From the NCBI RefSeq assembly GCF_040822065.1, contig NZ_CP162005.1, positions 1,240,001-1,304,000 of the forward strand: a stretch of 64,000 nucleotides of DNA, given 5' to 3'. The notes below the pieces were generated by a model. The model did not search any database and was not told the DNA's origin. It saw only the letters and a program-made list of their open reading frames with translations. Origin of the DNA: Pedobacter sp. WC2423. Its GTDB lineage: Bacteria; Bacteroidota; Bacteroidia; Sphingobacteriales; Sphingobacteriaceae. Made by a program: the position numbers and the translations under genes. Below, in pieces: positions 54,041-63,444 of this stretch. Position 1 is the stretch's first letter. Every line of letters begins with the position of its first letter.

Positions 54041-54634
54041 TTATTTTTGATTTTTTAATACCATATCAATAGTAATCGCTGCTGACAAAATAGCTACTTT
54101 ATGTTTGCTTTGCGTATAATCAGGATTGATATGCACGTTGTATTTATCGGCATGTGTGAAAATCTCCCGCATTGCGCCAGCCCATTTTTTACTGATTGTA
54201 CCGATTTCAGTATCGTTGGTGTCCTTGATCTGAAATGCCCATGCTTTCCAATCCCCTTTAATCTCAGCGATTAACTGACCTGAAGTATCTAAAATCCTGA
54301 ATGTTGGCTTAAATAATTTATATTTCTGCTGAATAGACGCCAGTTCATTTCCATCAGGATCACTAACGCTAATTTTTGACATCAAAAATGTCCAGCCTCT
54401 GGAAATAGTAGCCTGCAATTCATCATCATTGTTTACAATTTCCAGTTTAAATGGTAAAACAGGTTTACCGATTAAAAGTATCAGCAATTTTTGCCCAAAT
54501 GAAACGGTTTGTTTGACTGCACCAATATTTTCGCCAGTTTCATTGAATATATTATAAACATTCCCGAACTTAAAAAAATGTATCTCTTCATCAATAAAAT
54601 AATCATGACCGTTAAAGAAATCTGTCTTACTCAT
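54041..54634 (-). CDS. LURP-one/scramblase-like protein
   Basis: The 197-residue protein has a single domain with the pattern NVYNIFNETGENIGAVKQ, SVSDPDGNELASIQQKYK and FRILDTSGQLIAEIKGDW, which matches the tubby-like LURP-one-related/phospholipid-scramblase fold. No signal peptide is visible. It ends near the TPR kinase gene (convergent). The function of bacterial members is not established. Confidence 0.72.
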   Translation of the reverse strand: MSKTDFFNGHDYFIDEEIHFFKFGNVYNIFNETGENIGAVKQTVSFGQKLLILLIGKPVLPFKLEIVNNDDELQATISRGWTFLMSKISVSDPDGNELASIQQKYKLFKPTFRILDTSGQLIAEIKGDWKAWAFQIKDTNDTEIGTISKKWAGAMREIFTHADKYNVHINPDYTQSKHKVAILSAAITIDMVLKNQK

Positions 54635-54769
54635 AAATTTGCATTAATAATGATTGGCTAATTTGTATCAAATAATTGGAAATTTACAATAAATTATAAT
54701 AATTATCATGCGAATTGTAACTAATTAAGGAATTAGCCATCTTAATTATAAATTATAAAAAAACACAAT

Positions 54770-55138
54770 ATGAACTTTTTAGGCAATATATTATGGATTA
54801 TTTTTGGTGGAATATTTATTTTCTTTGAATATATAATAGGAGGGTTGCTTCTTTGTCTTACCGTCATAGGAATCCCGTTCGGACTTCAATGTTTTAAATT
54901 TGCCATAGTCGGACTGGCACCGTTTGGAGTTAAGATTACGGACACTTCATCAAATACAGGCTGCCTGTCAACGGTGATGAATATTATCTGGTTTTTTTGC
55001 GGTGGTGTGTGGATTGCACTTACACACTTATTTTTTGGCATACTCTTATGTATCACTATTGTAGGTATCCCATTCGGAAGACAACATTTCAAGTTGATGA
55101 ACCTGGCATTTTCACCATTCGGAAAATCTATCAGTTAG
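54770..55138 (+). CDS. yccF: YccF domain-containing membrane protein
   Basis: The 122-residue protein has two YccF repeats, each a hydrophobic helix followed by a G-I-P-F-G turn: VIGIPFGLQCFKFAIVGLAPFG and VGIPFGRQHFKLMNLAFSPFG, with an NIIWFFCGG segment. Length and motifs match YccF. Function in the inner membrane is unknown. Confidence 0.9.
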   Translation: MNFLGNILWIIFGGIFIFFEYIIGGLLLCLTVIGIPFGLQCFKFAIVGLAPFGVKITDTSSNTGCLSTVMNIIWFFCGGVWIALTHLFFGILLCITIVGIPFGRQHFKLMNLAFSPFGKSIS

Positions 55139-55252
55139 CGCAAAATTATTCTGCCTGATTGCAAAGTAGTTAGGATTTTTCTCCTGAAAAAATCCATTTC
55201 ATATTTGCGGCTTCTGATTTTTTCTACTATCCTTGCGACCCTTAACAGGAAT

Positions 55253-55326
55253 GCATCCATAGCTCAGCTGGATAGAGCAACGGTTTTCTAAACCGTAGGT
55301 CATAGGTTCGAATCCTATTGGGTGTA
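55253..55326 (+). tRNA. tRNA-Arg (anticodon TCT)
   Basis: A 74-nt cloverleaf: acceptor GCATCCA/TGGGTGT (two G-U pairs), D-arm GCTC/GAGC, anticodon stem ACGGT/ACCGT with loop TTTCTAA giving anticodon TCT (reads AGA), T-arm ATAGG/CCTAT with TTCGAAT, discriminator A. CCA is not encoded. A terminator follows. Confidence 0.95.
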
Positions 55327-55351
55327 CGTATCGGATTGATGTCAGGTATTC

Positions 55352-55383
55352 GAAAGGGTTGCTCCAAAAACAGCAACCCTTTC
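55352..55383 (+). terminator. Terminator after the tRNA gene
   Basis: AAAGGGTTGCT (55353-55363) pairs with AGCAACCCTTT (55372-55382) around an 8-nt loop, extended by one G-C pair; TCTCTTT follows. Confidence 0.85.
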
Positions 55384-55526
55384 TCTTTGATTAGAACAAA
55401 GCAAAAATAAGGGGCTTGTTGCAAACCTGTTCCATCCAGAGCTGAAGGAGTTGGCAATTGGTACAGCAGATGAATAGGAGCAAAATCCTGATCGCGTAAA
55501 CATACTATTTGATGCAAAACCTGACC

Positions 55527-55548
55527 CCCCTGAGCCTTATGTCAGGGG
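55527..55548 (-). terminator. Possible terminator of the WYL regulator gene
   Basis: CCCCTGA (55527-55533) pairs with TCAGGGG (55542-55548) with an 8-nt loop, 11 bp after the stop of the minus-strand gene. On that strand a TTTT run lies about 10 nt further on. The region from 55384 to 55526 holds nothing else that I can see. Confidence 0.55.
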
Positions 55549-55558
55549 TGCAAAATAA

Positions 55559-56251
55559 TTAATAATATTTATCAAAATATTCTTGCAGGGTCATTTTATG
55601 GGGGCTAAATTTTTCGCCGGATACTTCCAGCCTTTTAATTCTATCTAGCCGGAAGTATCGAAAATCGTTACGCAACCGGCACCAGGCAACTAATAACCAA
55701 TTCTCTGTGGTACTCAGTAAAGCAAAAGGCTCTATCAATCTTTCACTATTCTGATTAGCTTCATTGAGATATCCGATTTTCACCACCAAATAATTAGTAA
55801 GTGCAAATTGCAAATCAGAAAGATTATTACTGTTCTTTTCACTGTTAATATTTTGACTAAATCGGGTACGTTCTGCAAGCAGGTTGGCTTTGTCTTTTAC
55901 CTGATGTCCCAATACCGCTTTAATCTTTTCAATAGCTTCAGTATAATCTTTAACAAACGAGGCGTCTTTGTTCTTTAATACTAATTGTTCGGCAAGAATT
56001 AATGCGTTAGCCTGTTTTTCGGTAAACATGACCGGCGGGATTCTATAGCCTTCCATCAAAGTGTAACCTTTGCCGTCTTGTGTTAAAACCGGTACACCTG
56101 ATTGCTCCAATGTCCTGATATCCCTGTAAATAGTCCTGATACTTACAGCGAACTTGTCAGCAAGTTCTGGTGCGGTCATTATTCTTTTTGTTTGAAGCTG
56201 AGTCAAAATTGCAGCCAGTCGGGAAAGGCGATTAGTATCGTTGTTATTCAT
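55559..56251 (-). CDS. YafY/DeoR-type HTH and WYL-domain regulator
   Basis: The 230-residue protein has an N-terminal HTH (LSRLAAILTQLQTKRIMTAP and ELADKFAVSIRTIYRDIRTL) and a C-terminal WYL domain (about 150-215) with LIEPFALLSTTENWLLVAW and RYFRLDRIKRL. WYL domains bind nucleotides or nucleic acids in regulators of DNA-damage or phage defence, and are also common in general regulators. The promoter has an exact -7 box TATATTTG at 56286-56293. No neighbouring gene is an obvious target. Confidence 0.88.
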   Translation of the reverse strand: MNNNDTNRLSRLAAILTQLQTKRIMTAPELADKFAVSIRTIYRDIRTLEQSGVPVLTQDGKGYTLMEGYRIPPVMFTEKQANALILAEQLVLKNKDASFVKDYTEAIEKIKAVLGHQVKDKANLLAERTRFSQNINSEKNSNNLSDLQFALTNYLVVKIGYLNEANQNSERLIEPFALLSTTENWLLVAWCRLRNDFRYFRLDRIKRLEVSGEKFSPHKMTLQEYFDKYY

Positions 56252-56285
56252 TATTTAATGAGCGTCAGAATTACCAACATCACAC

Positions 56286-56293
56286 CAAATATA
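56286..56293 (-). promoter_or_regulatory. -7 promoter box of the WYL regulator
   Basis: TATATTTG on the minus strand is an exact match to TAnnTTTG, 34 bp before the ATG. The -33 box is not a clear match. Confidence 0.5.
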
Positions 56294-56338
56294 AAGTTAG
56301 TCAAAACAACTACCTGTATTTTTGGCTAAATACTTAGC

Positions 56339-58936
56339 TTAAAAAGAAACCGGACATACTGGTAAACTAAACCAAAAGGTACTGCCTTCTCCAAATTCAC
56401 TTTCTACCCCGATTTTTCCCTGGTGTCTTTCTATAATCTCCGCACATAAGTAAAGACCAATACCAAAACCTGAGATAATATCATCATTGAAGACCCTGTA
56501 AAAGCGGTCGAATAGTTTGTCCTTATCCTGAGCCTTAATTCCTCTTCCCTGATCCTTAACCTGAACTAATAGCTCACCATTATTGATTTTACTACTGACC
56601 AGAACCAGACTTCCTTCAGGTGAATATTTGACAGCATTACTCACAAAGTTATGAATGACCTGACCCACTTTATCCCGGTCAGCATTTAAAATTGCTGATT
56701 CGGCTTCAGCGAAAATAACCTGATGGCTAAATATAGTAGATTGTGCTTCTTCGTCCGCCTCCTTAAAAAGAGAAGTAATATCAAAATCCCTTTTCTCTAT
56801 ATGAATTTTACCAGAATCTAAACGCGAAACGTTTAAGAAGCCATTGATCATAGTAATCATTTTTTTAACCTGGCTATTTGCTTTATCATGCATCAGTATT
56901 GAAGTACTTTCCTGTGCCTTTTTAGCCCTTTGCTCTAAAATCTGCAAATAGCCTTTGAGTGAGGTCAGTGGCGTTTTAAGTTCATGACTTACCATAGAAA
57001 TAAAATCATTCTTACGCTGTTCATCTTGCTTTTGCTCCGTAATATCTATGATCGCTCCGGAAAAGTAGATTTCTCCATCTGCTGTAAATTGATTTAGTTT
57101 TCCTACTGCTCTTACCCAGCGCAATTGCTGATCATGAAATCCCGTTAATGAATACTCTGTAAAATAATCTTCACCCTTAATAAACGCTGCCTCGACAGCA
57201 GCAAGTACACGCTCCCGATGCTCCTCAGAAATCTGTACCACAGCAGCATCATAAGGCATTTCTTCCTCAGGATAATAGCCAAAGATTTCTTTTAACCGGG
57301 GAGAGGCAACCATAACACGTGTGGTCTGATTAATGACAAAAGTTCCTATTTTGGCAGCTTCTACAGAAAAACGAAGCATATCCTCCGCTTTTTGTACCTC
57401 TTTTTTTGAATGTACCTGCTGGGTTACATCAGTCGCTACAATCAGAATTCCGGTAATAATTTCCTTATCATCCTTAATGGCCTGATAAGTTATATTAAAA
57501 TAGCCTTCAACAAGCTGACCATTATGGTCTACAATAGCCTTGGTTTCATTAAAAACATGTGTTGTTCCAGTAGTATACACGTCATCAAGCAGCTTTAAAA
57601 AAGGCTGTCCTTCAATTTCCGGGATAGCATCAGCAAAACGCTTTTGAACTATATCTGCCGACTTACCAATAATACCAAGCATAGTATCATTTACCGACTC
57701 AATAATCATTTCTCTGCCGTTACATACCATAATCCCCGCAGTTGCCTGTTGCAATATTCCACGGAACCTGGATTCACTTCTATTCAGATGACTGTTTACT
57801 TCAATCAGATAATCCTGAGAACTAATCAAATCTTCGTTTGAAGCTGTTAATTCTTCATTGATTACTGCTAATTCTTCATTCATTTCTGTCTCCCGCAGAC
57901 GACTCGCTATCTTTTCACTCACATCAATACCTAGAACGATTACTCCGGTTATATTGCCTAATTCATCTTTAAGGGCTTTATAAGTAACATCAAAATATTT
58001 TTCTTTCACTGATCCGTTGTCAATTACGGGTGCTTTGACTCCCAACCCTATATGATCTTCTCCTGATTCTAAAACATTCCTGATCACTTTCAGATAGGGG
58101 TGAGCAATCAGTTCCGGCCTTGCTATCAATAAAGGTTTTCCAATAATTTCAGCTGTCCTGCCCAGCATATTAAGCATAGAAGTATTTGCCTGTTCGATAA
58201 TTAATTCAGGCCCGCTATAAATAGAGATCGCTACCGGAGCCTGTTCAATAAGTTCACGAAAACGATTTTCGCTCTTTTTCAGATCTCCGTTCAGCTGCTG
58301 TAAATGTTCTCTGGACTCCTGCAGCTCTTCATTGATTACAGTGAGCTCTTCATTGATACTTTGCATCTCTTCCTGATGCTGAATCAATTCATTATTAATC
58401 ACTTGTTGTTTGCCAATCTCTTCTAATGCAGATAACCTCAATTCCAGCTGATCCATAACAGCCGTAGCGAGTCCTTTTAAAATTACTTCTTCCTGTTTAG
58501 AAAATACACGGGGCTGCTGATCGATAATACATAAGGTTCCAATCAGAAAGCCATCGTGCGTAATCAGCGGTGCGCCTGCATAAAATCTTAAACCGAAATC
58601 TCCTGCAACATTCGGGTTTGCGATCAGACAGGCTTCTTTTAAAGCATCTTCAAATATTGTTGGCTCCGGATTTAAAACAGCCAGCGCACATAAGCTCTTG
58701 CCCCGGTTTGCATCTTTGGCTTTCCCCATGCCTGCATTAGCCTTGAAGAATACCCTTTCCGCATCAACCAGTGATACCAGAGAAATCGGAACATTAAATA
58801 TTTGTGTACATAAGCGGGCAATATTGTCAAAAGAAGCCTCAGAAGGGCTATCCATAACCCTATATCGTTTAAGTGCCAAAAGCCTTTCGGAATCATTATC
58901 CGGAATAATATTCATGCCGAAAGTATTTTCAATCAT
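56339..58936 (-). CDS. GAF/PAS-domain sensor histidine kinase
   Basis: The 865-residue cytoplasmic protein has an N-terminal GAF domain (about 20-170, with SLVSLVDAERVFFKANAGM), a coiled coil, three PAS domains (about 225-345, 395-515 and 525-640) and a kinase core: FISMVSHELKTPLTSLKGYL with H651, an N-box VIHNFVSNAVKYSPEG and G-boxes. No membrane segment was found. The long linker repeats (EELAVINEEL and ESMQSINEEL type) are coiled-coil signal helices. It has no receiver domain and no adjacent response regulator, so it is an orphan kinase. Confidence 0.9.
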   Translation of the reverse strand: MIENTFGMNIIPDNDSERLLALKRYRVMDSPSEASFDNIARLCTQIFNVPISLVSLVDAERVFFKANAGMGKAKDANRGKSLCALAVLNPEPTIFEDALKEACLIANPNVAGDFGLRFYAGAPLITHDGFLIGTLCIIDQQPRVFSKQEEVILKGLATAVMDQLELRLSALEEIGKQQVINNELIQHQEEMQSINEELTVINEELQESREHLQQLNGDLKKSENRFRELIEQAPVAISIYSGPELIIEQANTSMLNMLGRTAEIIGKPLLIARPELIAHPYLKVIRNVLESGEDHIGLGVKAPVIDNGSVKEKYFDVTYKALKDELGNITGVIVLGIDVSEKIASRLRETEMNEELAVINEELTASNEDLISSQDYLIEVNSHLNRSESRFRGILQQATAGIMVCNGREMIIESVNDTMLGIIGKSADIVQKRFADAIPEIEGQPFLKLLDDVYTTGTTHVFNETKAIVDHNGQLVEGYFNITYQAIKDDKEIITGILIVATDVTQQVHSKKEVQKAEDMLRFSVEAAKIGTFVINQTTRVMVASPRLKEIFGYYPEEEMPYDAAVVQISEEHRERVLAAVEAAFIKGEDYFTEYSLTGFHDQQLRWVRAVGKLNQFTADGEIYFSGAIIDITEQKQDEQRKNDFISMVSHELKTPLTSLKGYLQILEQRAKKAQESTSILMHDKANSQVKKMITMINGFLNVSRLDSGKIHIEKRDFDITSLFKEADEEAQSTIFSHQVIFAEAESAILNADRDKVGQVIHNFVSNAVKYSPEGSLVLVSSKINNGELLVQVKDQGRGIKAQDKDKLFDRFYRVFNDDIISGFGIGLYLCAEIIERHQGKIGVESEFGEGSTFWFSLPVCPVSF

Positions 58937-58975
58937 TTGATCCTTTTAAAGAGGTTAAGAATTTTGTAAATATAA

Positions 58976-58992
58976 GTTATTCGCAGAATAAC
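58976..58992. repeat. Short inverted repeat
   Basis: GTTATTC and GAATAAC flank the trinucleotide GCA. It lies between the DUF2252 stop (59005) and the kinase gene start and may be the hairpin ending the DUF2252 transcript or an operator for the kinase gene. Confidence 0.5.
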
Positions 58993-59004
58993 AATTGCTG
59001 TATA

Positions 59005-60210
59005 TTAACTGTTGGCATAGATCCCTGAATCAAATCCAGACTTGAATAGCTTGAAATCCTTCTTCACTTTTTTTGCATAGTTAAAGGCATAGTTAATCAG
59101 TTCTTGCTGCCATTTTGTATCCTTACCAAATTCAATAAGTTCATCAGCGATAGCCGATCCTTTTCTACCTGAACTTCTGATATGAGCCGATGCGGTTAAC
59201 GCAGCCATATCATCAATAACCTGAAAGATATCTCTATACTGATCCTGAATCAACCTGAATTTGACCTTATCTTCAGATGGCTGCATTTCCTTAATAACAA
59301 AAGAATCGCCCTTAAATAAAGTGTGACTTAACAGTGAGCAGGGCATATGCTGAGAAAGTTCCTGCGCAAAAACCACACGTTCAGATTCAGTTTTCCATGG
59401 AGGTTGCGGAGCCTTAATATAGGGCATCAGTGCACTTGGTTGTGACTGCTTCATATCTACAATCAGGTATTTTCCTCTCTTAAGGACATTTTCCAATAGA
59501 AACATATAGCGTTTAGTACCTACACTTCCGGTGCCTGCAAGCCGGAAAACAACATCACGTACTTTATAATTGTAAGGACTTTTACTGTGGTTGTTTATCC
59601 AGTCTGTTAAGTGTTCAGTTAAATCCTTTCTTAAGTCTTTATTCAGCTCAAAATGTCTTTCATCCTGTAAAGAAAGTACGACTTTCCGTTTTCTGACTTC
59701 AGTACGCTTGTCCAGCAAACGGCTCTGTTTACGTTTAGATACCGCCATCAAAAAGGTACTGATGATACCTTTGGCAATCCTTGGTTCTATGGCAAGTGCT
59801 TTTCCCCTGGTTAAAACTGCACTATAATTTTTCAGAAAGACTGTTGCCATATTCATCGCCTTGAGATCTTCCAGTTCTAAAAAATCAAAACAAAGGAAAA
59901 TGCTGGTTAACATCCTTACCAATTCAAATGCTACTGGAGCGAGCAATGCTTCATCAAAATCATTCAGGTCAAAATAAACCTGCCCATCGTCAGACTTATA
60001 ACTGCCAAAGTTTTCTACATGAAGATCTCCGCATATCCAGCTTAAAGGAGAACCGGGCATTGATTTCCAAAGTGATAAGTCCTGATAAAAAATTTCACAT
60101 GTTCCTCTGAAAAACCGAAAGGCACTTTCTGTCATTGCCTGGTATTTGAGCTGTATCATATCAGCAAGCATACCCTTGTTAGAGGTAATAATTCGTTCCG
60201 CTAAACTCAT
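59005..60210 (-). CDS. DUF2252 family protein
   Basis: The 401-residue protein fits DUF2252, a kinase-like fold: WICGDLHVENFGSYKSDDGQ, FDLNDFDEALLAPVAFELVR (D-x-N/D metal-binding region) and VFRLAGTGSVGTKRY. The fold suggests a phosphotransferase acting on small molecules, but the activity is unknown. It is a single gene upstream of the PAS-kinase gene in the same direction. Confidence 0.88.
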   Translation of the reverse strand: MSLAERIITSNKGMLADMIQLKYQAMTESAFRFFRGTCEIFYQDLSLWKSMPGSPLSWICGDLHVENFGSYKSDDGQVYFDLNDFDEALLAPVAFELVRMLTSIFLCFDFLELEDLKAMNMATVFLKNYSAVLTRGKALAIEPRIAKGIISTFLMAVSKRKQSRLLDKRTEVRKRKVVLSLQDERHFELNKDLRKDLTEHLTDWINNHSKSPYNYKVRDVVFRLAGTGSVGTKRYMFLLENVLKRGKYLIVDMKQSQPSALMPYIKAPQPPWKTESERVVFAQELSQHMPCSLLSHTLFKGDSFVIKEMQPSEDKVKFRLIQDQYRDIFQVIDDMAALTASAHIRSSGRKGSAIADELIEFGKDTKWQQELINYAFNYAKKVKKDFKLFKSGFDSGIYANS

Positions 60211-60367
60211 GCCTGATCGATAGTATTATTAAACTTCATATGGAACAAATTTAGATTGGCGATATAACCGATAATAAAACAAATGGTTTTAATTTCTGAG
60301 CGTTTTATCCTATTTAATTATTAAAACTCTTTAAGCTATTTCTGCTACCTTCGTTTTTTATTAAATC

Positions 60368-60889
60368 ATGTCAATTTCAAAAGCCTCAATTGCTGATTTA
60401 TCAGCACTACTAACCTTAGTCAACACTACTTATCGTGGTGAAACTTCCACTAAAGGATGGACATCTGAAATTCTTTTATTAGCGGGCGAAATTCGTATCG
60501 ATGAAGAAATACTAACGGATTACCTGACAAATCTGAAGATTTCTGTATTAAAGTATACAAATCCGGAGCATCAGATTATTGGTTGTGTCTACCTGGAGCA
60601 GAAACAAGAAGCGCTCTATTTAGGTATGCTTGCAGTCAATCCTGAATTTCAGGACGGTGGTATTGGCAGAATGTTATTGCAAGGCGCTGAAGAACATGCG
60701 AAAAAACAACACAGCAATAAAATCAATATAACAGTCATTGAGGATAGAACTGAACTAATTGCCTGGTATCAAAGAAGGGGATATGTTATAACGGGTAAAA
60801 AATCTCCATTTCCGCTAGAATATCATAAATATGGCAAACCGTTAAAAGATATCATCCTGATTGAGATGGAAAAAGAACTTCATTTTTAA
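60368..60889 (+). CDS. GNAT-family N-acetyltransferase
   Basis: The 173-residue protein has a GNAT fold with the acetyl-CoA-binding motif LAVNPEFQDGGIGRMLL (Q-x-G-x-G) and the C-terminal WYQRRGYVITGKKSPFP. The substrate is unknown. It is divergent from DUF2252 and lies 110 bp ahead of the TPR gene. Confidence 0.88.
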   Translation: MSISKASIADLSALLTLVNTTYRGETSTKGWTSEILLLAGEIRIDEEILTDYLTNLKISVLKYTNPEHQIIGCVYLEQKQEALYLGMLAVNPEFQDGGIGRMLLQGAEEHAKKQHSNKINITVIEDRTELIAWYQRRGYVITGKKSPFPLEYHKYGKPLKDIILIEMEKELHF

Positions 60890-60929
60890 ATATATTAAGA
60901 CAAACGACCTTCTTTATTTCGTGTAATAT

Positions 60930-60937
60930 TATATTTG
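60930..60937 (+). promoter_or_regulatory. -7 promoter box and leader hairpin of the TPR gene
   Basis: TATATTTG is an exact TAnnTTTG match 63 bp before the ATG. A small hairpin CCGGC-TTTTC-GCCGG (60966-60980) lies in the leader. No good -33 box was found. Confidence 0.45.
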
Positions 60938-61000
60938 TCATTTAATCGAGCTTTTATGTTAGCAGCCGGCTTTTCGCCGGTTTAACAGGATAAATACAAT

Positions 61001-63265
61001 ATGACCACTATACAAGACTTACAATCCCTTTATAATCAAGGTGAACTCTCAAAATGCCTTGAATCTTTGAATCCCTTTCTCCTGGTAAATCCTGATAGCT
61101 TTGAGGCGCTGCTGCTTAAAGCTAAATGCGAATATCAATTGGCAAGTCAAAGTTTTAATACTGACCGGAATGATACTTCTTTATATGCAACTGCCTATCA
61201 TAGTTTTGAATATGTTTTAAAATTTCAGCCTGCACATGAGGAAGCAATGTTATACGCTGCTTATATTAACATTTTTGTCACACAGGATAATTTACCGGAA
61301 GCCCGGGTTTACTGTGACATCCTCGCCCTTTCAGAAAATGAAGATACCAGGCTAAAAGCAATCGGATACCGCCGCCAGGTTAATTTTATGCTGGATCATA
61401 TGGAACTGGTTCTGGAAGATATAGAGCTGATGATTACCCATTATAAAGCACTGTATCCTGCCAACAGAAGTATTCTTGACAAAGAATTAAGCTTATTATA
61501 CCTGGAAAAAACGAATATATATCTCTGGCATAAAGAAGACGCTTTGAAGGTATTTCAAACTTACAGAGAAGGCAAAGCATATCCACATCACAATTATCTG
61601 ACGCATAATGCAGTTGCATTACTTGCTCTGGATTATCAGCGGTTAGAATTGGCAGGAGAAGCGGCTTTTATGGCTTTTACTTATAGTGATGATCAACCTC
61701 ATCAGGAACTCATTGATCTGTATCAAAAAATCAATGAGTTAAATGACAAAAGTAAGCTGAATAAACTTTTAGTACACAGTTTAATCATAGCGCTAAGAAG
61801 GTTTTCAGAGCACCTGAAAGCAGATAAGATAGAAATATTAAGTCTTTCTCTAAGTTATATGAAGGTCTATCCTGATTGGGATGTTCCATACCATTTTGCG
61901 GGTACATTTCTATTTGATGAACAAAAGTATAATGAGGCTTTGCCTTATCTGAAAAAGAGCTTAGAAATGGGAGGTATGGCTCGTGGACTACGCCGTTATA
62001 TTGACGCGGCTTGCCGCGCTACAGGGCAGTTGCCAGGTATTGAATCTTTGCCTGCTGATTCTCCTGAAGCGTACTATGCCGCGGGTTGTGATTTTTATTA
62101 TGAATCCATTCCAAAAATCTGGACTGAAGAGCTGGCTGAGGAATTACAGGAACTCAAAATCAAGTTTTACGAGGTCTCTTATGAGGGCTTTTATGAATAT
62201 TTTTATGCTAATGCCGGCGAAAGTTTAGCCAATGAAATTCACACTTTTGCGATGTGCTGTAATAATTATGGCATAGCACTGACTGAGATTGGTAATTTTG
62301 AAAAAGCAGCTGAGGTACATGCTATTGGATATGCTCTTTCTCCTTTTTGGGAGCAGTTAAATAGCTGGGGGACGGCCCTTAAAGGATTAGAAAAGTATGA
62401 AGAGGCAATAGAAATATTTGAGATCGCTTCAACTTATAGCAGTGATTATTTATCTTTTTCAGATTATTTAAGAATCAAAGCCGAGATCCTGGACATGACC
62501 TATAAACTAGGTCGTAACGAACACACTTATGAGATTTTAGATGCTATAACTGAGGAATATGATTCTTTCCTGGAAAGTAACAAAAACGAACTTACAGAAA
62601 ACGAGTTGTTTGAATTAAGTGAGCAATACATTATCATCCAAAATGTCCGCCATGATTTATTGAGTAAAGGAAGCCCGGAAGATGCAATCAAAGCCTGGCA
62701 AAATGAGCTGGTTAAAAATCCCGATGATAATTCTGCGTGGTTTATGCTGATGCAGGAATATTATATCATTAAGGATTACAATCAGTGTATTGCTTGTGCG
62801 GATAACTATCAATCAGTAAAGAAGGATGCAATCCAGGATACTTCTCGTTGCAAAATTCATTATATGCGCGGATTATCTTATATGAACCTGGGCAATTATG
62901 AAATGGCCATAACAGATTTAAATGCTTTAATTGCACCACTTCAAGTAGTTTATCCTGACAATGAATATGAATTGAGCAGGGCCTATCTTCATTTGGCTGA
63001 TTGTTATTTTGAGTTAAAGAAATGGGATAATTGTAATAAGGCTGCTTTTGAGGCGATCCAATGTTATATCAGAAATAACTGGAGCTGGGATGAGGAATTA
63101 TTGAAAGTTAAACTTCAATATGCAGATGCTTTATATAGTACAGGAGCTAAAGGCGAAGCTCTGGAAAATGTAAAGAATATTTTAGAGGCTTACCCGGCTA
63201 ATGCTGATGCTCTTCAAAGGAAGAAAGAATGGAAAACAGGGCTATTCTCTTTTCTAAAGTTTTAA
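61001..63265 (+). CDS. TPR-repeat protein
   Basis: The 754-residue protein consists of many TPR units across its length, with segments such as NEALPYLKKSLEMGGMARGL, YGIALTEIGNFEKAAEVHAI and GLSYMNLGNYEMAITDLNAL. There is no signal peptide, so it is likely cytoplasmic. TPR proteins mediate protein contacts; no enzymatic domain is seen. It is followed by remains of an SMI1/KNR4 gene and by a convergent DUF4240 gene, a neighbourhood seen with immunity-protein families. Confidence 0.85.
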   Translation: MTTIQDLQSLYNQGELSKCLESLNPFLLVNPDSFEALLLKAKCEYQLASQSFNTDRNDTSLYATAYHSFEYVLKFQPAHEEAMLYAAYINIFVTQDNLPEARVYCDILALSENEDTRLKAIGYRRQVNFMLDHMELVLEDIELMITHYKALYPANRSILDKELSLLYLEKTNIYLWHKEDALKVFQTYREGKAYPHHNYLTHNAVALLALDYQRLELAGEAAFMAFTYSDDQPHQELIDLYQKINELNDKSKLNKLLVHSLIIALRRFSEHLKADKIEILSLSLSYMKVYPDWDVPYHFAGTFLFDEQKYNEALPYLKKSLEMGGMARGLRRYIDAACRATGQLPGIESLPADSPEAYYAAGCDFYYESIPKIWTEELAEELQELKIKFYEVSYEGFYEYFYANAGESLANEIHTFAMCCNNYGIALTEIGNFEKAAEVHAIGYALSPFWEQLNSWGTALKGLEKYEEAIEIFEIASTYSSDYLSFSDYLRIKAEILDMTYKLGRNEHTYEILDAITEEYDSFLESNKNELTENELFELSEQYIIIQNVRHDLLSKGSPEDAIKAWQNELVKNPDDNSAWFMLMQEYYIIKDYNQCIACADNYQSVKKDAIQDTSRCKIHYMRGLSYMNLGNYEMAITDLNALIAPLQVVYPDNEYELSRAYLHLADCYFELKKWDNCNKAAFEAIQCYIRNNWSWDEELLKVKLQYADALYSTGAKGEALENVKNILEAYPANADALQRKKEWKTGLFSFLKF

Positions 63266-63267
63266 GC

Positions 63268-63387
63268 ATGAAAGAAAGCGAAATAAAAACAATCTGGTCG
63301 GTCCCGAAATATTTGCCTTATGTTCCTTCGATAATAGCTAACGGATCTGGCAGGCTATATTTGATTTCATCCAATGTATTTATTTAA
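63268..63387 (+). pseudogene. Truncated SMI1/KNR4-like N-terminal fragment
   Basis: The 39-codon frame encodes KESEIKTIWSVPKYLPYV, which matches the N-terminal signature of many SMI1/KNR4 proteins of Bacteroidota (E-x-x-I-K-x-I-W-x-x-P-x-Y-L-P-Y-V), then diverges (PSIIANGSGRLYLISS) and stops. It starts 2 bp after the TPR stop. The rest of the roughly 200-residue gene is missing, so it is a remnant after deletion or recombination. Confidence 0.5.
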
Positions 63388-63388
63388 C

Positions 63389-63419
63389 GTTATTGTTCCT
63401 GATTTACAGGAACAATAAC
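63389..63419. terminator. Perfect hairpin between the convergent genes
   Basis: GTTATTGTTCCTG (63389-63401) and CAGGAACAATAAC (63407-63419) form a perfect 13-bp stem with a 5-nt loop. It lies between the TPR/SMI1 region and the convergent DUF4240 gene. No T run follows, so its termination strength is uncertain. Confidence 0.7.
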
Positions 63420-63444
63420 AGCTTGCATATGTATTCAAAAGTAT

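Noticed and set aside
55242-55517. A 91-residue open frame on the minus strand.
   Set aside because: It covers the tRNA-Arg gene and its terminator and has no coding signature.
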